A DNA stretch of 64,000 nucleotides from Escarpia spicata. Lineage: Eukaryota > Annelida > Polychaeta > Sabellida > Siboglinidae. The stretch covers positions 56,788,971 through 56,852,970 of the forward strand of contig OZ023211.1 in NCBI GenBank assembly GCA_963995525.1, in the 5' to 3' direction. Under the pieces are notes generated by a model. It saw only the letters and a program-made list of their open reading frames with translations, had not been told where the DNA came from and did no database searches. Within the stretch, counting starts at the first letter, position 1, and every line of letters begins with the position of its first letter. Positions 41,232 through 51,158 of the stretch are shown here, piece by piece. The position numbers and the translations under genes were made by a program.

Positions 41232-41302
41232 CTATAGATCGTCATCATCGACGTCGTCGTCATTGGTGCTCTTATTGTAGGTGCAAAACGTATGGTTTTG
41301 AA
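41232..41302 (-). CDS. Possible alternative last exon of the RING gene
   Basis: An acceptor-like ATCAATTTCAG precedes 41302. Taking two bases to complete a codon, in the same phase as exon 5, the frame reads QNHTFCTYNKSTNDDDVDDDDL and stops at 41232-41234. The acidic end resembles exons 4 and 5, and the phase fits exon 4's donor, but it would sit downstream of exon 4 and upstream of exon 5, replacing the latter. Chance cannot be excluded for so short a segment. Confidence 0.25.
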
Positions 41303-41844
41303 CTGAAATTGATGTTAGAGGTGGACGCATCAGTTGCCACAGTCGGCGCATGTGTAGCATTACATAGACCTGCTGGTTGGTGGGGGTTTGGTCGCTACCA
41401 CGTTTCACCAACATATAAAATCAATCGCACAAAGGGCGCCGCCGTCATTACTGGTAGTCGGCAGCACTTAACACATACGTTTTCATCGAACCCGACGCTG
41501 AGATCCCGATAAATTGGCACAATGTGATAATAGAAACGTGTTACAACTGACCTCATCATTCCAATAAAAACGGTCAATTTTAAGTTGAAATAAATTTACT
41601 CATGGTTTGAGACACTTGAAACCAATACTAAATACACAAGCGACGGCGTCAACAATAGGTCCTGCCCTCATCGCACGCGCCATATCGTTCACGATATCCT
41701 CATCATGCCATATCCAATAGTTTGGTCGTATTCAGACCAAACACCTAGACTACTTCGCACAAAAACAACAATTTTCAGCTAAAAGTGAACACAAACTAAA
41801 CACGGTTTATTGCTCAAGTGCTCAGTGCTCAATGCTCAACGAAG

Positions 41845-42010
41845 GACATCAAAATACTAGATCACGAGGAGAACTGGCGCAGGAGACAGCTAACAGAGGC
41901 TATCAACATCTACACAGGGAAGCCTTCACTGAACAGAAATGCTCCCACCAGTCCTACTCCAGCTAGTGTCACATGACGTAGATCATGTGACACAATCACA
42001 ACTTCAGTCT
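41845..42010 (+). mobile_element. Penelope-like element, 3' remnant
   Basis: Plus-strand frame DIKILDHEENWRRRQLTEAI followed by NIYTGKPSLNRN resembles the end of the GIY-YIG endonuclease domain of Penelope-like retroelements. After it, GAAGAAGGGCGAAATATTG matches the usual 3' flank of such elements. It lies in intron 4 of the RING gene in antisense orientation. The RT is absent. Confidence 0.5.
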
Positions 42011-42614
42011 GCTGAAGAAGGGCGAAATATTGAGATCACCAAAATCTTGAGAGGTAACTATGTACAAGCTCTAACTTCTTTTTTACGACAATTTGTAACC
42101 ACAATATACTTCAAGCAGAAAATAGTAGTCGGCCTCGTTTTGGATACTTTCAATTAAACGCAAGTGTTAATTGAGGACCCATATCGGCTAATCTGTCAGC
42201 ACTGTTGCTTGCTGCGCCATCTAGGGACCGTTTCACGAAGACAATGAGCACACAAGAAACACCTGACAGTAAACAGAATCCGTTGTTAGGCCTTACTTTT
42301 AATATTTTTTTCAAAATGCAAAAAAATCGCCTTATGACCCAGGACATTATTTCCGTGACATGGTAGCATGTCCTAGCGTTGACAGTTTCCAGTTTGTAAG
42401 ATCACTGTTCGAGCGAAGTCGATTATAAAAACAGCAAAATCGGGTTTATGAACTCATAAGGGGTCAGCACACTGTTGGTTTTCCCATAGGCGACCATGTT
42501 AACGTTTTGTCTGATTATAAGAAAACGTGACCTATAAAATGTTTTAAACTTCTCACCTGCTGTTATCATCATCTCATTGGCATGCCGATAGATTTTAACA
42601 AAAATTGCATACTT

Positions 42615-42889
42615 CCAGCTCTCATAAAATGCCTGTATGTGTGACACCCGTCAATATTTACATATGTCGGCAAGAATTACTCCGCAAACAGGTCACACAG
42701 ACAAATTGCTGCCAAATATCCTTCCGCTTATTCAAATCATCTAAAAATCCACCATTTTACAGTCAACACCTTCAACAATCACACATGAAAATCTCCCTAC
42801 TCAATTGCACTTATGTCACAGCATGTGAATTTTGTATAAAAAAACAATTCTCAAAAATACACTGCACTTTTCTTCGTCTAACTAGAACA
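42615..42889 (+). repeat. ~280-bp dispersed repeat, copy 2
   Basis: Plus-strand relative of 21830-22128: starts TTCCAGCTCTCATAAAATGCC and ends TCTAACTAGAAC. The shared frame with PVCVTPVNIY is open in both copies. It begins 60 bp downstream of exon 4's donor, within intron 4. Confidence 0.7.
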
Positions 42890-42948
42890 TGACCCCATCA
42901 GGATGTTAGTGAAAAGGCCCTCAGATCTCGGTGGATATGAAAGTTCAC

Positions 42949-43237
42949 CTTTACACGGCGAAGAGTTCCGTTCCTGTTCCCCGCCTATGCCCCTCTCTCC
43001 GCTGCCCGGCCCTTCGTCGTCGCTGTCCGGCATCAAGAAGAAGTCGCCTGACCTCCGTCCGGCTTCGTTGTCCTCTTCGTCGTCGTCGTCGATGACAAAA
43101 GTGTGCCGACTAGAGTTGTGCACGGTAAACTTGTCGTCGTCACTCCCATACTCCGCTGTCGTGTCACTGTACGCGGCTACACTCGCCGAGTCGATCTTCA
43201 AGTCCATCGGCTTCAGCCAGGCGCTCGCACAGAGGGT
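42949..43237 (-). CDS. RING gene, exon 4
   Basis: Acceptor TATCTTACAG before 43237; donor AG|GTGAAC after 42949. 289 bp, entering in phase 0 and leaving one base over. The frame reads TLCASAWLKPMDLKIDSASV, then AYSDTTAEYGSDDDKFTVHN, SRHTFVIDDDDEEDNEAGRR, SGDFFLMPDSDDEGPGSGER and GIGGEQERNSSPCK. Acidic and serine/glycine-rich, probably disordered. If the donor were skipped the frame would run on only to a stop at 42878 inside the dispersed repeat's edge. Confidence 0.65.
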
Positions 43238-44045
43238 CTGTAAGATACAGCGGCCATCTTGTAGTTACCGGTTACTTGTTATTATGGCTTCATATTTCAT
43301 TCTTGTCACCTTTTGGCTACAAATGTCAATTCACCCTACAATAACGCTTGATGTACAAAAATGTATGTATAATTGTCGAAATGCATGCAGTTATAGCCAT
43401 TTCATAGCACTTGACGTTGTTGCAACTTGCAGCGCTGTTTGGGCCATGCAAGTATCCTAATTGTCGCCATTGTTAATCACGTCTGTCACTTGTGCATCTC
43501 AGTCGAGGTAGAATTAAGCAATGTACAATTTGTTTTTGCTAAATTAGGTAAGAATTACATATGACACCGCAATAGTGAGGATCCGGTAAGTACTTGATTA
43601 TCGAAAGGGGCGCTAGTCACGTGGAGGGAGGGTAAGAGAAACAGCCAACGACTAGGCGCCGGGCGGAAATGGCTGTGTGGGTCATTGTTGGAAGGGTGAA
43701 ATCAAAATCAAAAGGATCAGTGGTGAGACTAACCTCTTCCTGGAATACAAGAACGGGAAACAGAGCGTCGACATGCCAGTGGTGTTCAATGACATACCAT
43801 CGGCATTTAACGACATTCCAGTAACATTTAACGAAATTCTAATCATATTTAGTGATATTCCAGTGACATTCAACAACAACATTCCAGTGATACTGTATTG
43901 ATAAGAACATGTTATTGTATTTACAATTCCATTTCAGTTTGCTCTAGTTCATTAATATGTATTTTACTTTATGTAGTTTTGTATTGTTGCTAGCGTACTT
44001 GAGCGGGTGTTTCATCCGGAAACATGGCGCTTTAGAAATTACATA

Positions 44046-44860
44046 CAGTCGAACCTCGCTTTACCGTCACCTCTGTAGTACAATCACCTCGCTTTACGGT
44101 CACCTCTGTAGTACAGCCACCTTGCTTTACGGTCACCTCTGTAGTACAACCACATCGCTTTACGGTCACCTCTGTAGTAAAACCACCTCGCTTTACGGTC
44201 ACATCTGTAGTACAGCCACCTCGCTTTACGGTCACCTCTGTAGTACAACCACCTCCCTTTACGGACACCTCTGTAGTACAACCACCTCGCTTTACGGTCA
44301 CCTCTGTAGTAAAACCACCTCGCTTTACGGTCACATCTGTAGTACAGCCACCTCGCTTTACGGTCACCTCTGTAGTACAACCACCTCCCTTTACGGACAC
44401 CTCTGTAGTACAACCACCTCGCTTTACGGTCACCTCTGTAGTACAGCCTCCTCGCTTTACGGTCACCTCTGTAGTACAACCACCTCCCTTTACGGACACC
44501 TCTGTAGTACAACCACCTCGCTTTACGGTCACCTCTGTAGTACAACCACCTCGCTTTACGGTCACCTCTGTAGTACAGCCACCTCTCTTTACGGTCATCT
44601 TTATAGTACAACCACCTCACTTTACGGTCACCTCTGTAGTACAACCACCTCGCTTTACGGTCATCTCGGAAGAACATCCACCTCGCTTTACGGTCACCTC
44701 TGTAGTACAGCCACCTCGCAATTAAGGTCATCCTAGGACAGTATCGGATGATTTTCGTAACAGTAAACTATAGGAAATTAGTTCCGCTAATATGGTCACC
44801 TCGCTATTCGGGTCACTTTTGTCCAGTCACGAGGGTGTCGTTAATAGTTAGGTTCCACTG
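44046..44860. mobile_element. pogo/Tigger-like miniature element expanded to a 33-bp array
   Basis: Ends are CAGTCGAACCT (44046) and AGGTTCCACTG (44860), inverted repeats of the type seen in pogo/Tigger elements, flanked by TA at 44044-44045 and 44861-44862 as expected for the Tc1/mariner superfamily. The inside is about 20 copies of a 33-bp unit (GGTCACCTCTGTAGTACAA, CCACCTCGCTTTAC) that echoes the terminal sequence, followed by degenerate units to 44830. Long frames of 188-259 codons here are products of the 33-bp periodicity. Lies in intron 3 of the RING gene, 63 bp from exon 3. Confidence 0.7.
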
Positions 44861-44922
44861 TAAATAAAAAAACGACAACATCGCTCGACTTGTGTTTGCA
44901 AGGCTGAGCAACTGAGACGCAC

Positions 44923-45093
44923 CTCGACTGTGTCTGCGCCCCAGTTGTTGGCCGCTGATGGCAGCGCGGTACTCGCGAAATCAGTCAATGTGTCGGTGTA
45001 CAAAGGGAAGTCCCATTCTTCTCCAAACTCCTCCTTTTCTGTCCGGTTCCTCACTCCTGCTCGCGTCGTAGAACGGTTCCCGGGTGTGATATG
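44923..45093 (-). CDS. RING gene, exon 3 (one-base frame discrepancy)
   Basis: Acceptor TGCTTCGACAG before 45093; donor GTCGAG|GTGCGT after 44923. Entering in the phase set by exon 2, the frame reads YHTREPFYDASRSEEPDRK and would then soon stop. From there the next frame reads EEFGEEWDFPLYTDTLTDFA, continues to SAANNWGADTVE and leaves in phase 0, as exon 4 requires. The switch falls at an AAAA run (near 45034), so one surplus A explains it. Either an assembly error or a real null allele. Confidence 0.55.
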
Positions 45094-46094
45094 CTGTCGA
45101 AGCACACAACGATACGTCATCTCAAACTTACTTGTTTACACCAATACTGGTCGATACGCCAAAATATAGTATTCATATGACGAAATGTTGTATTTAGTAT
45201 TTGTGACGCCCACTAAGGAATCAGTCATCACAAATAATACCAATTGGCCTATGTCAACATTTCAAATGACAGGTATGCGATATTTTGTTTTAATTAATTA
45301 TTAGCAATGTCTGCTTCGTGCCGTTGTGATTCTAAAATTCAAATCAATATTCAAATTCAACACCCACTGCGCTCTGCTCGACGCAGGCGTGTCGTCATAA
45401 TCACGTAAACTTGAAAAAAAATTCAACTACGTCGGGGTTAGTCGGTGTCAGTGTAATGTATTCGAAAGTGTTCAAGTTTACGAGACTGTGACGTCACGCC
45501 GGCGTCGAGTATAACGCAGTCGGTGTCGGTCGATGTAGTTTATACAATGCAGTCGGGATGAGTCTGGTCGTGTCGGGTCGGGCGAAAAATGCCAGTGTAT
45601 CCCCGCTTTTAGGCGTATCTAGATATTTCAACAACCTTGTTCTACCCCAATTCCCTCTTTAACCCTATGGCCCCAACTTGTCCCGTCAATACGTACTGCC
45701 AGTGTTTTCTCGTTACTGGGAACACGTTGGCACATGGTCAAACTATTCCATACAACGATATCTGATGTCCGTTATATTCATAGCAAGTCTGTGCTGTCTT
45801 TTTTAGTCCTAGTTTTTTCCAGCACTCGGCAACGTTCTTCTAACTGACTAGTCTGTACATGATGTGGTTAGAATCTTATGGTCTTATGAGGTCTCATTCA
45901 ACTAGTCAGCCGTTTTAGAACGTTATCGCCAAGCCGACCTATCTATGCTGGCACTGAGGGTGGTCACTGCCAGGGTGCATGTCATCCTTAGTCGTTCTTT
46001 TACGTCTCAAATTGAGACGGGACCGACATTAATGATTCCAAGTCACGAGGGATACACAGTCCCCGATGTTGAGAGCTAGGTTTTTACACCAAAC
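45094..46094. other. Intron 2 of the RING gene, left part
   Basis: No gene. Around 45420-45600 there is a stretch rich in GTCGG/GTCGT phrases ending CAGTGTATCCCCGC, which may be a miniature transposon end, but no partner terminus was found. Confidence 0.35.
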
Positions 46095-46190
46095 ATCACG
46101 CCAGCCTGTTCCGGGTATCGAACTAAGAGCGCTGTCATGCCATGTGGATGTGCTAACTACTGCATTACCCACTCTCCAGTGGTTGACTTA
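46095..46190 (-). repeat. tRNA-derived SINE head
   Basis: On the minus strand AATGCAGTAGTTAGCACATCC (A-box-like, D-arm) is followed after about 28 bp by CTTAGTTCGATACCCG (B-box-like, T-arm). The spacing and TAGTTAGCAC and TTCGATACC phrases are those of a tRNA. The acceptor stem does not close well, so this is a SINE head rather than a tRNA gene. Lies in intron 2 of the RING gene. Confidence 0.5.
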
Positions 46191-46729
46191 TGGGCAGGTA
46201 CGTTTTGGAGTTCAAACTGCGCTCAGCGATGCTCACCAAAACCTTATAATTACACACTCGTTCAGACCCCCAGTTGTACCTCCGTTTGGAACTCTTTACT
46301 TTAAGCAGAATTCTTGCTTCTGCGGGAATGGGTTTATGGCGCACGCTTTCCCCTCCAAGCCTGCGGGGCTGCATACACAGGCCTTCATGACCCAGTGCTA
46401 GACACAATGGGAATTTGCATACGTCTACAGACCTGTGTCTTTCTGTTACTGATCATTGCTGATATTCGTCCCATGTCTCTCATTTCCAGCCGCTCTATGA
46501 TATCCTTCACGTTCACCCCTGTCCAACAAACACATCAATAGTCTTACACACGTCTGTGGTAAGACCGCCAAATAACACAACAAGTCAATCAAACTGCAGA
46601 CAAAGTAGTAACACACAGACAGCATGTTGACTGGGGACATAGCATCATAGAGTGGACTCTACCACTACCGACCCTGCTGCGCAGACTGACTGTTGGCATG
46701 TCACACCCACGACAGTCCCGGTCAAGGGA

Positions 46730-46946
46730 TACGTGAGTGAGTGAGTGGGTGAGTGAGTGAGTGAATGGGTGAGTGAGTGAGTGGGTGAGTGGGTGAGTGG
46801 GTGAGTGGGTGAGTGGGTGAGTGGGTGAGTGGGTGAGTGAGTTGGTGGGTGAGTTGGTGGGTGAGTAAGTGGGTGGGTGGGTGGGTGAGTGAGTGAGTGA
46901 GTGAGTGAGTGAGTGAGTGAGTGAGTGTGTGGGTGGGTGGGTGGGT

Positions 46947-46999
<53 letters not shown>

Positions 47000-47235
47000 A
47001 GTGAGTGAGTGATTGAGTGAATGAGTGAGTGAGTGAGTGAGTGCGTGAGTGAGTGAGTGAGTGAGTGAGTGAGTGAGTGAGTGAGTGAGTGAGTGACTGA
47101 GTGAGTGAGTGAGTGAGTGAGTGAGTGAGTGAGTGAGTGAGTGAGTGAGTGAGTGAGTGAGTGAGTGAGTGAGTGAGTGAGTGAGTGACTGAGTGAGTGA
47201 GTGACTGCGTCAGTCAGTCAGTCAATCAGTCAGTC
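46730..47235. repeat. (GAGT)n tetranucleotide array
   Basis: GTGA/GGGT tetranucleotide tract interrupted by a (GA)n block at 46951-46996, ending in a (CAGT)n stretch at about 47206-47236. In intron 2 of the RING gene. Confidence 0.95.
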
Positions 47236-47425
47236 AATGACGGAGTGAGTCAAGGAGGTATACGGATACCGACGACAACAGAAAATAAAGTGTTTTATTC
47301 AGGAAGTAATTTAAGAAACGTAAACGTAGAAACTAACATAATATATGATATCGAATAACAATTACTCTTAGACGTGACCCATCCAACGTGACTTGTTCTC
47401 TTTGTCCAACGATGCCCTGCCGTAC

Positions 47426-47704
47426 CTGGTGTGGGCTGGGGTTGCGCCCGTTCTCGCTCCTTCGACGGGTTGCGATACGGGAAGTACTTGATGGCTTTGC
47501 CGGTAGTCGGGTCGTACTTGATGAGTGGCCTGTAGCCGGGTTCTATGGCGTGATGTTCGTCCTGGTGGAACCACGGACTGGCGGACGAGAGCCTGTCTAC
47601 TTGGAATGTCGGCTCGGTGCTGCGTCGTGGCTTAGGGGCTGTCGGGTTGAGCAGCCTCTCCACGTCGTTGTTGTAACCCTCCAAGTCTTCATAACAACCC
47701 GTGT
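47426..47704 (-). CDS. RING gene, exon 2
   Basis: Acceptor TGATGCCCACAG before 47704; donor CACCAG|GTACGG after 47426. 279 bp with two bases completing a codon at the start and one left over at the end. The frame reads TGCYEDLEGYNNDVERLLNP, then APKPRRSTEPTFQVDRLSSA, SPWFHQDEHHAIEPGYRPLI, KYDPTTGKAIKYFPYRNPSK and ERERAQPQPTP. Rich in charged and proline residues; no domain recognised. Clear coding-like composition compared with its A+T-rich flanks. Confidence 0.7.
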
Positions 47705-47964
47705 CTGTGGGCATCAGGTGGAAAATGGTTAGAGCGTCTCCGACCAAATGAAAAATGAACGTGTTGAACGTCAGAGAGCTTTGTGGCTAATCGAGGCGGC
47801 GTTCTTTATGTTGCCAATAATGTTATTATTCTGAATGTTTTGTTACATTTTTCGCGGGCTAAAAATTCAAATAGCGAAAGATGTTTCGGGCTTATTAAGC
47901 GCAATTTGGCGGGCAGTATACTTTCAACATATGGCTTCTGGGCTTAAGAACATTGCATTATTAG

Positions 47965-48122
47965 CTGGCTGGTTGACTGGTTGATTGGCTAATCGACTGA
48001 CTGACCGACTGACCGACTGGCCGACTGGCCGTCTGGCTGTCTGGCTGTCTGGCTGTCTGGCTGACTGGCTGACTGGCTGACTGTCTGACAGACTGACTAG
48101 CTAACTGGCTGACTGACTGACT
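47965..48122. repeat. (CTGG/CTGA)n tetranucleotide tract
   Basis: Degenerate CTGG, CTGA and CTGT tetranucleotides in intron 1 of the RING gene. Confidence 0.9.
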
Positions 48123-48439
48123 TCCTCAGTGATTGAATAAATTAATGTATTAATTAATAATTCATTGATTATTAGTTGGTATGTGCTGCTTGAAGCGCAG
48201 GTTTCAGTGACAAGTCAAATGTGGTATCGAATAGTCTTGCTTGTCACCTCTTGCTTTCAGCTGCCACTGCTTGCTCGCCTCGGCCAAATGACAACCCGAG
48301 TGCGTAATTCTCGTCTGCCAGTGCAGTAGCCTCTCCTAAAACAAGACTCTCGTCGTCACCTCATCGAGGTAACCGACTGATACTGGTCACTGTGAAGAAC
48401 CTAGCTAATTAGATGGACATCTTGGAGGTGCCGTGTGCA

Positions 48440-50050
48440 AGACGCACCAGCACGTGCAATGCTCGAGAAGGGAACGGTAAAGAATCTCGGCCTGACACTA
48501 CAGGTACTTTTGGCATTTGGAAGATAAACGACTGTGGACAACGTCTCTAAGATATGAACACTAAATTCCAACACCTACGTGTCGCTAACTCCTACACACA
48601 GTGCGACGCCCATCACTGTGTATCCTCCAGTTCCAAGACATGGCATCAACTAGACCTCTTTCTGGTTCGACGATGCCACCTAAACGATGTCACCAAAACT
48701 AAATGATACTACCGACTGTGACATAGAGAATACTCTTATTATCTCTAAAATGAAACTGTCGCTACCACCTTGACAAGAAGCACGGTAAAGTGAGGGTTAG
48801 TTTAACCAAATCTTGTAGTCGATGAACTAGAAGAAAACGGGAATACGAATGAGTATTGGCAACTTTTCAAACAAGCAGCCTTAGACACCTTTGGTGTAAG
48901 CTCTTGTCATAATCCAGACTGGTTCACAGCTTGGCTTGGCACCATAACACGGGTAATTGAGGCAACACGCAAGGAACTCTTCTATTTCAAAAGCAGACCG
49001 GATGAGAGCACCAGTGCTCACGATTGACGCCCCACGATCAGGAAAACTGCATTTCTAAAATCCAAAGATGATGTCACACTAACAAAGCGATATTACCAAA
49101 CGAACTGTTGGACTTTACTCTGTGTTTGCAGTTGACAAAGTTTATTCTATGAAGATTACGGAAGAACTTGAAGATGAACCAAATTTGTTGCTAGATTGTT
49201 AAATAATACAGCTCCAGACCAAGACATTATTTCTGAAGATCTGATCAAGACTGGCAGTCAGACCTTGTTACTACCACTCTACAGCCTACTCCCGAAGACA
49301 TCAGAGAACACGCGATTCTACAAGAAATAAGGGATACAAATGTGATCTCCGTGTACAAGAGTGACAGAGGTGACTGCAATAACGACATGTGAATATATCT
49401 GCTCAGTTGTGTAATGAAAATATTTTATTAGCACGTATCATCCTCTCACGTCAACAAGCGTTGGCTGAACGGATATATTCCGATTGACATTGCAACCGGT
49501 CTGGCAGAGGAACTGTTGACATGCTCTTCTGTGTAAGGCAACTACTAGAGAAACCGATGAAGCAACATATGCCACTCCATATCATCTTTGCGGATCTCAC
49601 AAAAGCTTTTAATTAGGTAAACAGAGAAGCTCTCTTTGCAGTTCTCATGAAACATAGCCACCAGTCCTATTCAGTCTCCACGTATTCCATTACAATATGC
49701 AACGCACATATTGATATCTGAGCCGTTCTGCATCAAACATTTCATGACGCAGGGATGTGCTCTAACATCAACTCCTTTCCGAATATGTGTCTCCATGCTA
49801 TTAAAAAAGCTATGCAAAATGCTAGCATTGCTAATCCTTGAGTGGGTCTGAGGATCTGGCTTGATGCCATCTACTCAAGAAGGCGAATATACTTCGTGTG
49901 TGCGAGGCCCCCTATGCCGATGACACTGCCTTCAGTTCTCATTCCGGGGAACACCTACAATTAATCCTACACATTTTCGCAAGTATTTGTATATCGTCTT
50001 GTCTCTAAATCAGCATCAACAAAGATTGTCATCAGTCCAAATTATCCCCA
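48440..50050 (+). mobile_element. Decayed LINE (endonuclease and RT) in intron 1
   Basis: Plus-strand pieces with many stops. Near 48490 RPDTTGTFGIWKINDCGQRL and near 48630 SSKTWHQLDLFLVRRCHLND (end of the endonuclease). Near 48905 HNPDWFTAWLGTITRVIEAT (linker). Near 49325 EIRDTNVISVYKSDRGDCNN. Near 49500 SGRGTVDMLFCVRQLLE, then LHIIFADLTKAF. Near 49900 APYADDTAF followed by SGEHLQLILHIFAS. Same general type as the LINE at 21310-24485. Antisense to the RING gene, inactive. Confidence 0.75.
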
Positions 50051-50298
50051 GTCATGAAACCCTCGAAGCTATCTCATACTACTAGCTCTAATAGCTCTAA
50101 TAGCTCTACTATGAGTTTTACAACTGGCGCGACACCGAACGATGCAAACGGTTGCATCGTTCGGTGTCGTTATGCCAGAAATCCACCAACATGCAACTGG
50201 AACAAACGTTGTCTCTCTACACAGAAACTGGACACTACATTAATTATTAATGAATTAAGTAAGTAAGGAATGATCACCTGACATCCGAACAGTCACGC

Positions 50299-50339
50299 AC
50301 ACCCACGCACGCACGCACGCACGCACGCACGCGCGCACG

Positions 50340-50375
<36 letters not shown>

Positions 50376-50395
50376 CGGACACATAGGCATAAAGG

Positions 50396-50468
<73 letters not shown>

Positions 50469-50470
50469 GG
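50299..50470. repeat. (CACG)n, (GGCA)n and (GACA)n tetranucleotides
   Basis: Three adjacent tetranucleotide tracts: CACG at 50299-50340, GGCA at 50341-50375 and GACA at 50397-50468. The last ends about 30 bp from the donor of RING exon 1, so length changes here could affect splicing. Confidence 0.95.
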
Positions 50471-50498
50471 CAAACATCACAATTATATATGCACATAC

Positions 50499-50759
50499 GG
50501 AGAATAACACAGTTTAACATGGATCCCTGCCCAAACCAACCGATAGGTTGCGGCGCAGACTCCCTGCGCCTCTTCGTCTTTCCGGTCGGTAGCGGGTCGA
50601 TGATGACGTCAGGATCGGTGCAGATCGGACAAGCGACCACTTTGCGGCCATTCTTATGGATGCTCCAGGTTTTCACGCACGCAGCACATGCGATGTGCGT
50701 GTGGCACTGTAGGGGCGTCAACCGGGTCGTCTTTCGCTCGCATAAGTCACACATGCCAG
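50499..50759 (-). CDS. RING gene, exon 1 (C3HC4 RING finger)
   Basis: From the ATG at 50752-50754 the frame gives a RING finger at residues 2-45: Cys2, Cys5, Cys17, His20, Cys23, Cys26, Cys42, Cys45 (MCDLCERKTTRLTPLQC, HTHIACAACVKTW, VVACPICTDP). The spacing is a C3HC4 RING, which binds two zinc ions and normally recruits an E2 enzyme for ubiquitin transfer. Basic residues KTKRRR follow. The best donor is CTCC|GTATGT (last base 50499); a weaker one at 50541 has the same phase. Upstream GGTCAG at 50765-50760 could instead be an acceptor, with the ATG then internal. Both choices keep the reading frame. Confidence 0.7.
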
Positions 50760-51014
50760 CTGACCGCTAGGAGGCGCTGACTACTAGGTGGCACTGTTCT
50801 TCGCCACTGTTGCCTCGGGTTCGTCCGGCGGTGCTAGCATTCTAGCGACGGTAGCTGCGAGGTGTCGTCATTGCGTTCGCGCCAGCCACACCGGAACAGC
50901 ATAGCGGAAGTCGACGCCTGGCGGTACGTCATCGGTGACGTCACATAATCTGTTCGTTCGAGATTTGGAATGGTTTCCGGCATATGTCGCATTTTTTATT
51001 AGCGCTTCTTTCTC

Positions 51015-51158
51015 AAATCCAGTAAACACATACCGTACACGCGACATAACAAATCCAGTAAACATATACCGTACACGCGACATAACAAATCCAGTAAACA
51101 CATACCGTACACGCGACATAACAAATCCAGTAAACACATACCGTACACGCGACATAAC
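51015..51158. repeat. 36-bp minisatellite, four copies
   Basis: Four near-perfect units of AAATCCAGTAAACACATACC followed by GTACACGCGACATAAC. 36 bp is 12 codons, so frames stay open on both strands. Confidence 0.95.

Larger units (their letters stand above)
40820..50759 (-). other. Five-exon host gene for a RING-finger protein
   Basis: Span of a minus-strand gene joined from five exons: 50759-50499, 47704-47426, 45093-44923, 43237-42949 and 41112-40820. All junctions are GT..AG. Phases run 1, 1, 0, 1 and match at every junction, provided one surplus base in exon 3 is discounted. The product would be about 430 residues: an N-terminal C3HC4 RING, a basic/proline-rich middle, then a long acidic, serine-rich C terminus ending SLEDFWST. 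RING proteins of this kind usually act as ubiquitin ligases, but I do not recognise the orthologue. The introns hold a LINE, a SINE, a Penelope-like piece, a pogo-like element and several microsatellites. Confidence 0.7.

Noticed and set aside
44032..44736. 259-, 215- and 188-codon ORFs on both strands
   Set aside because: Products of the 33-bp array within the pogo-like element, lying in an intron.
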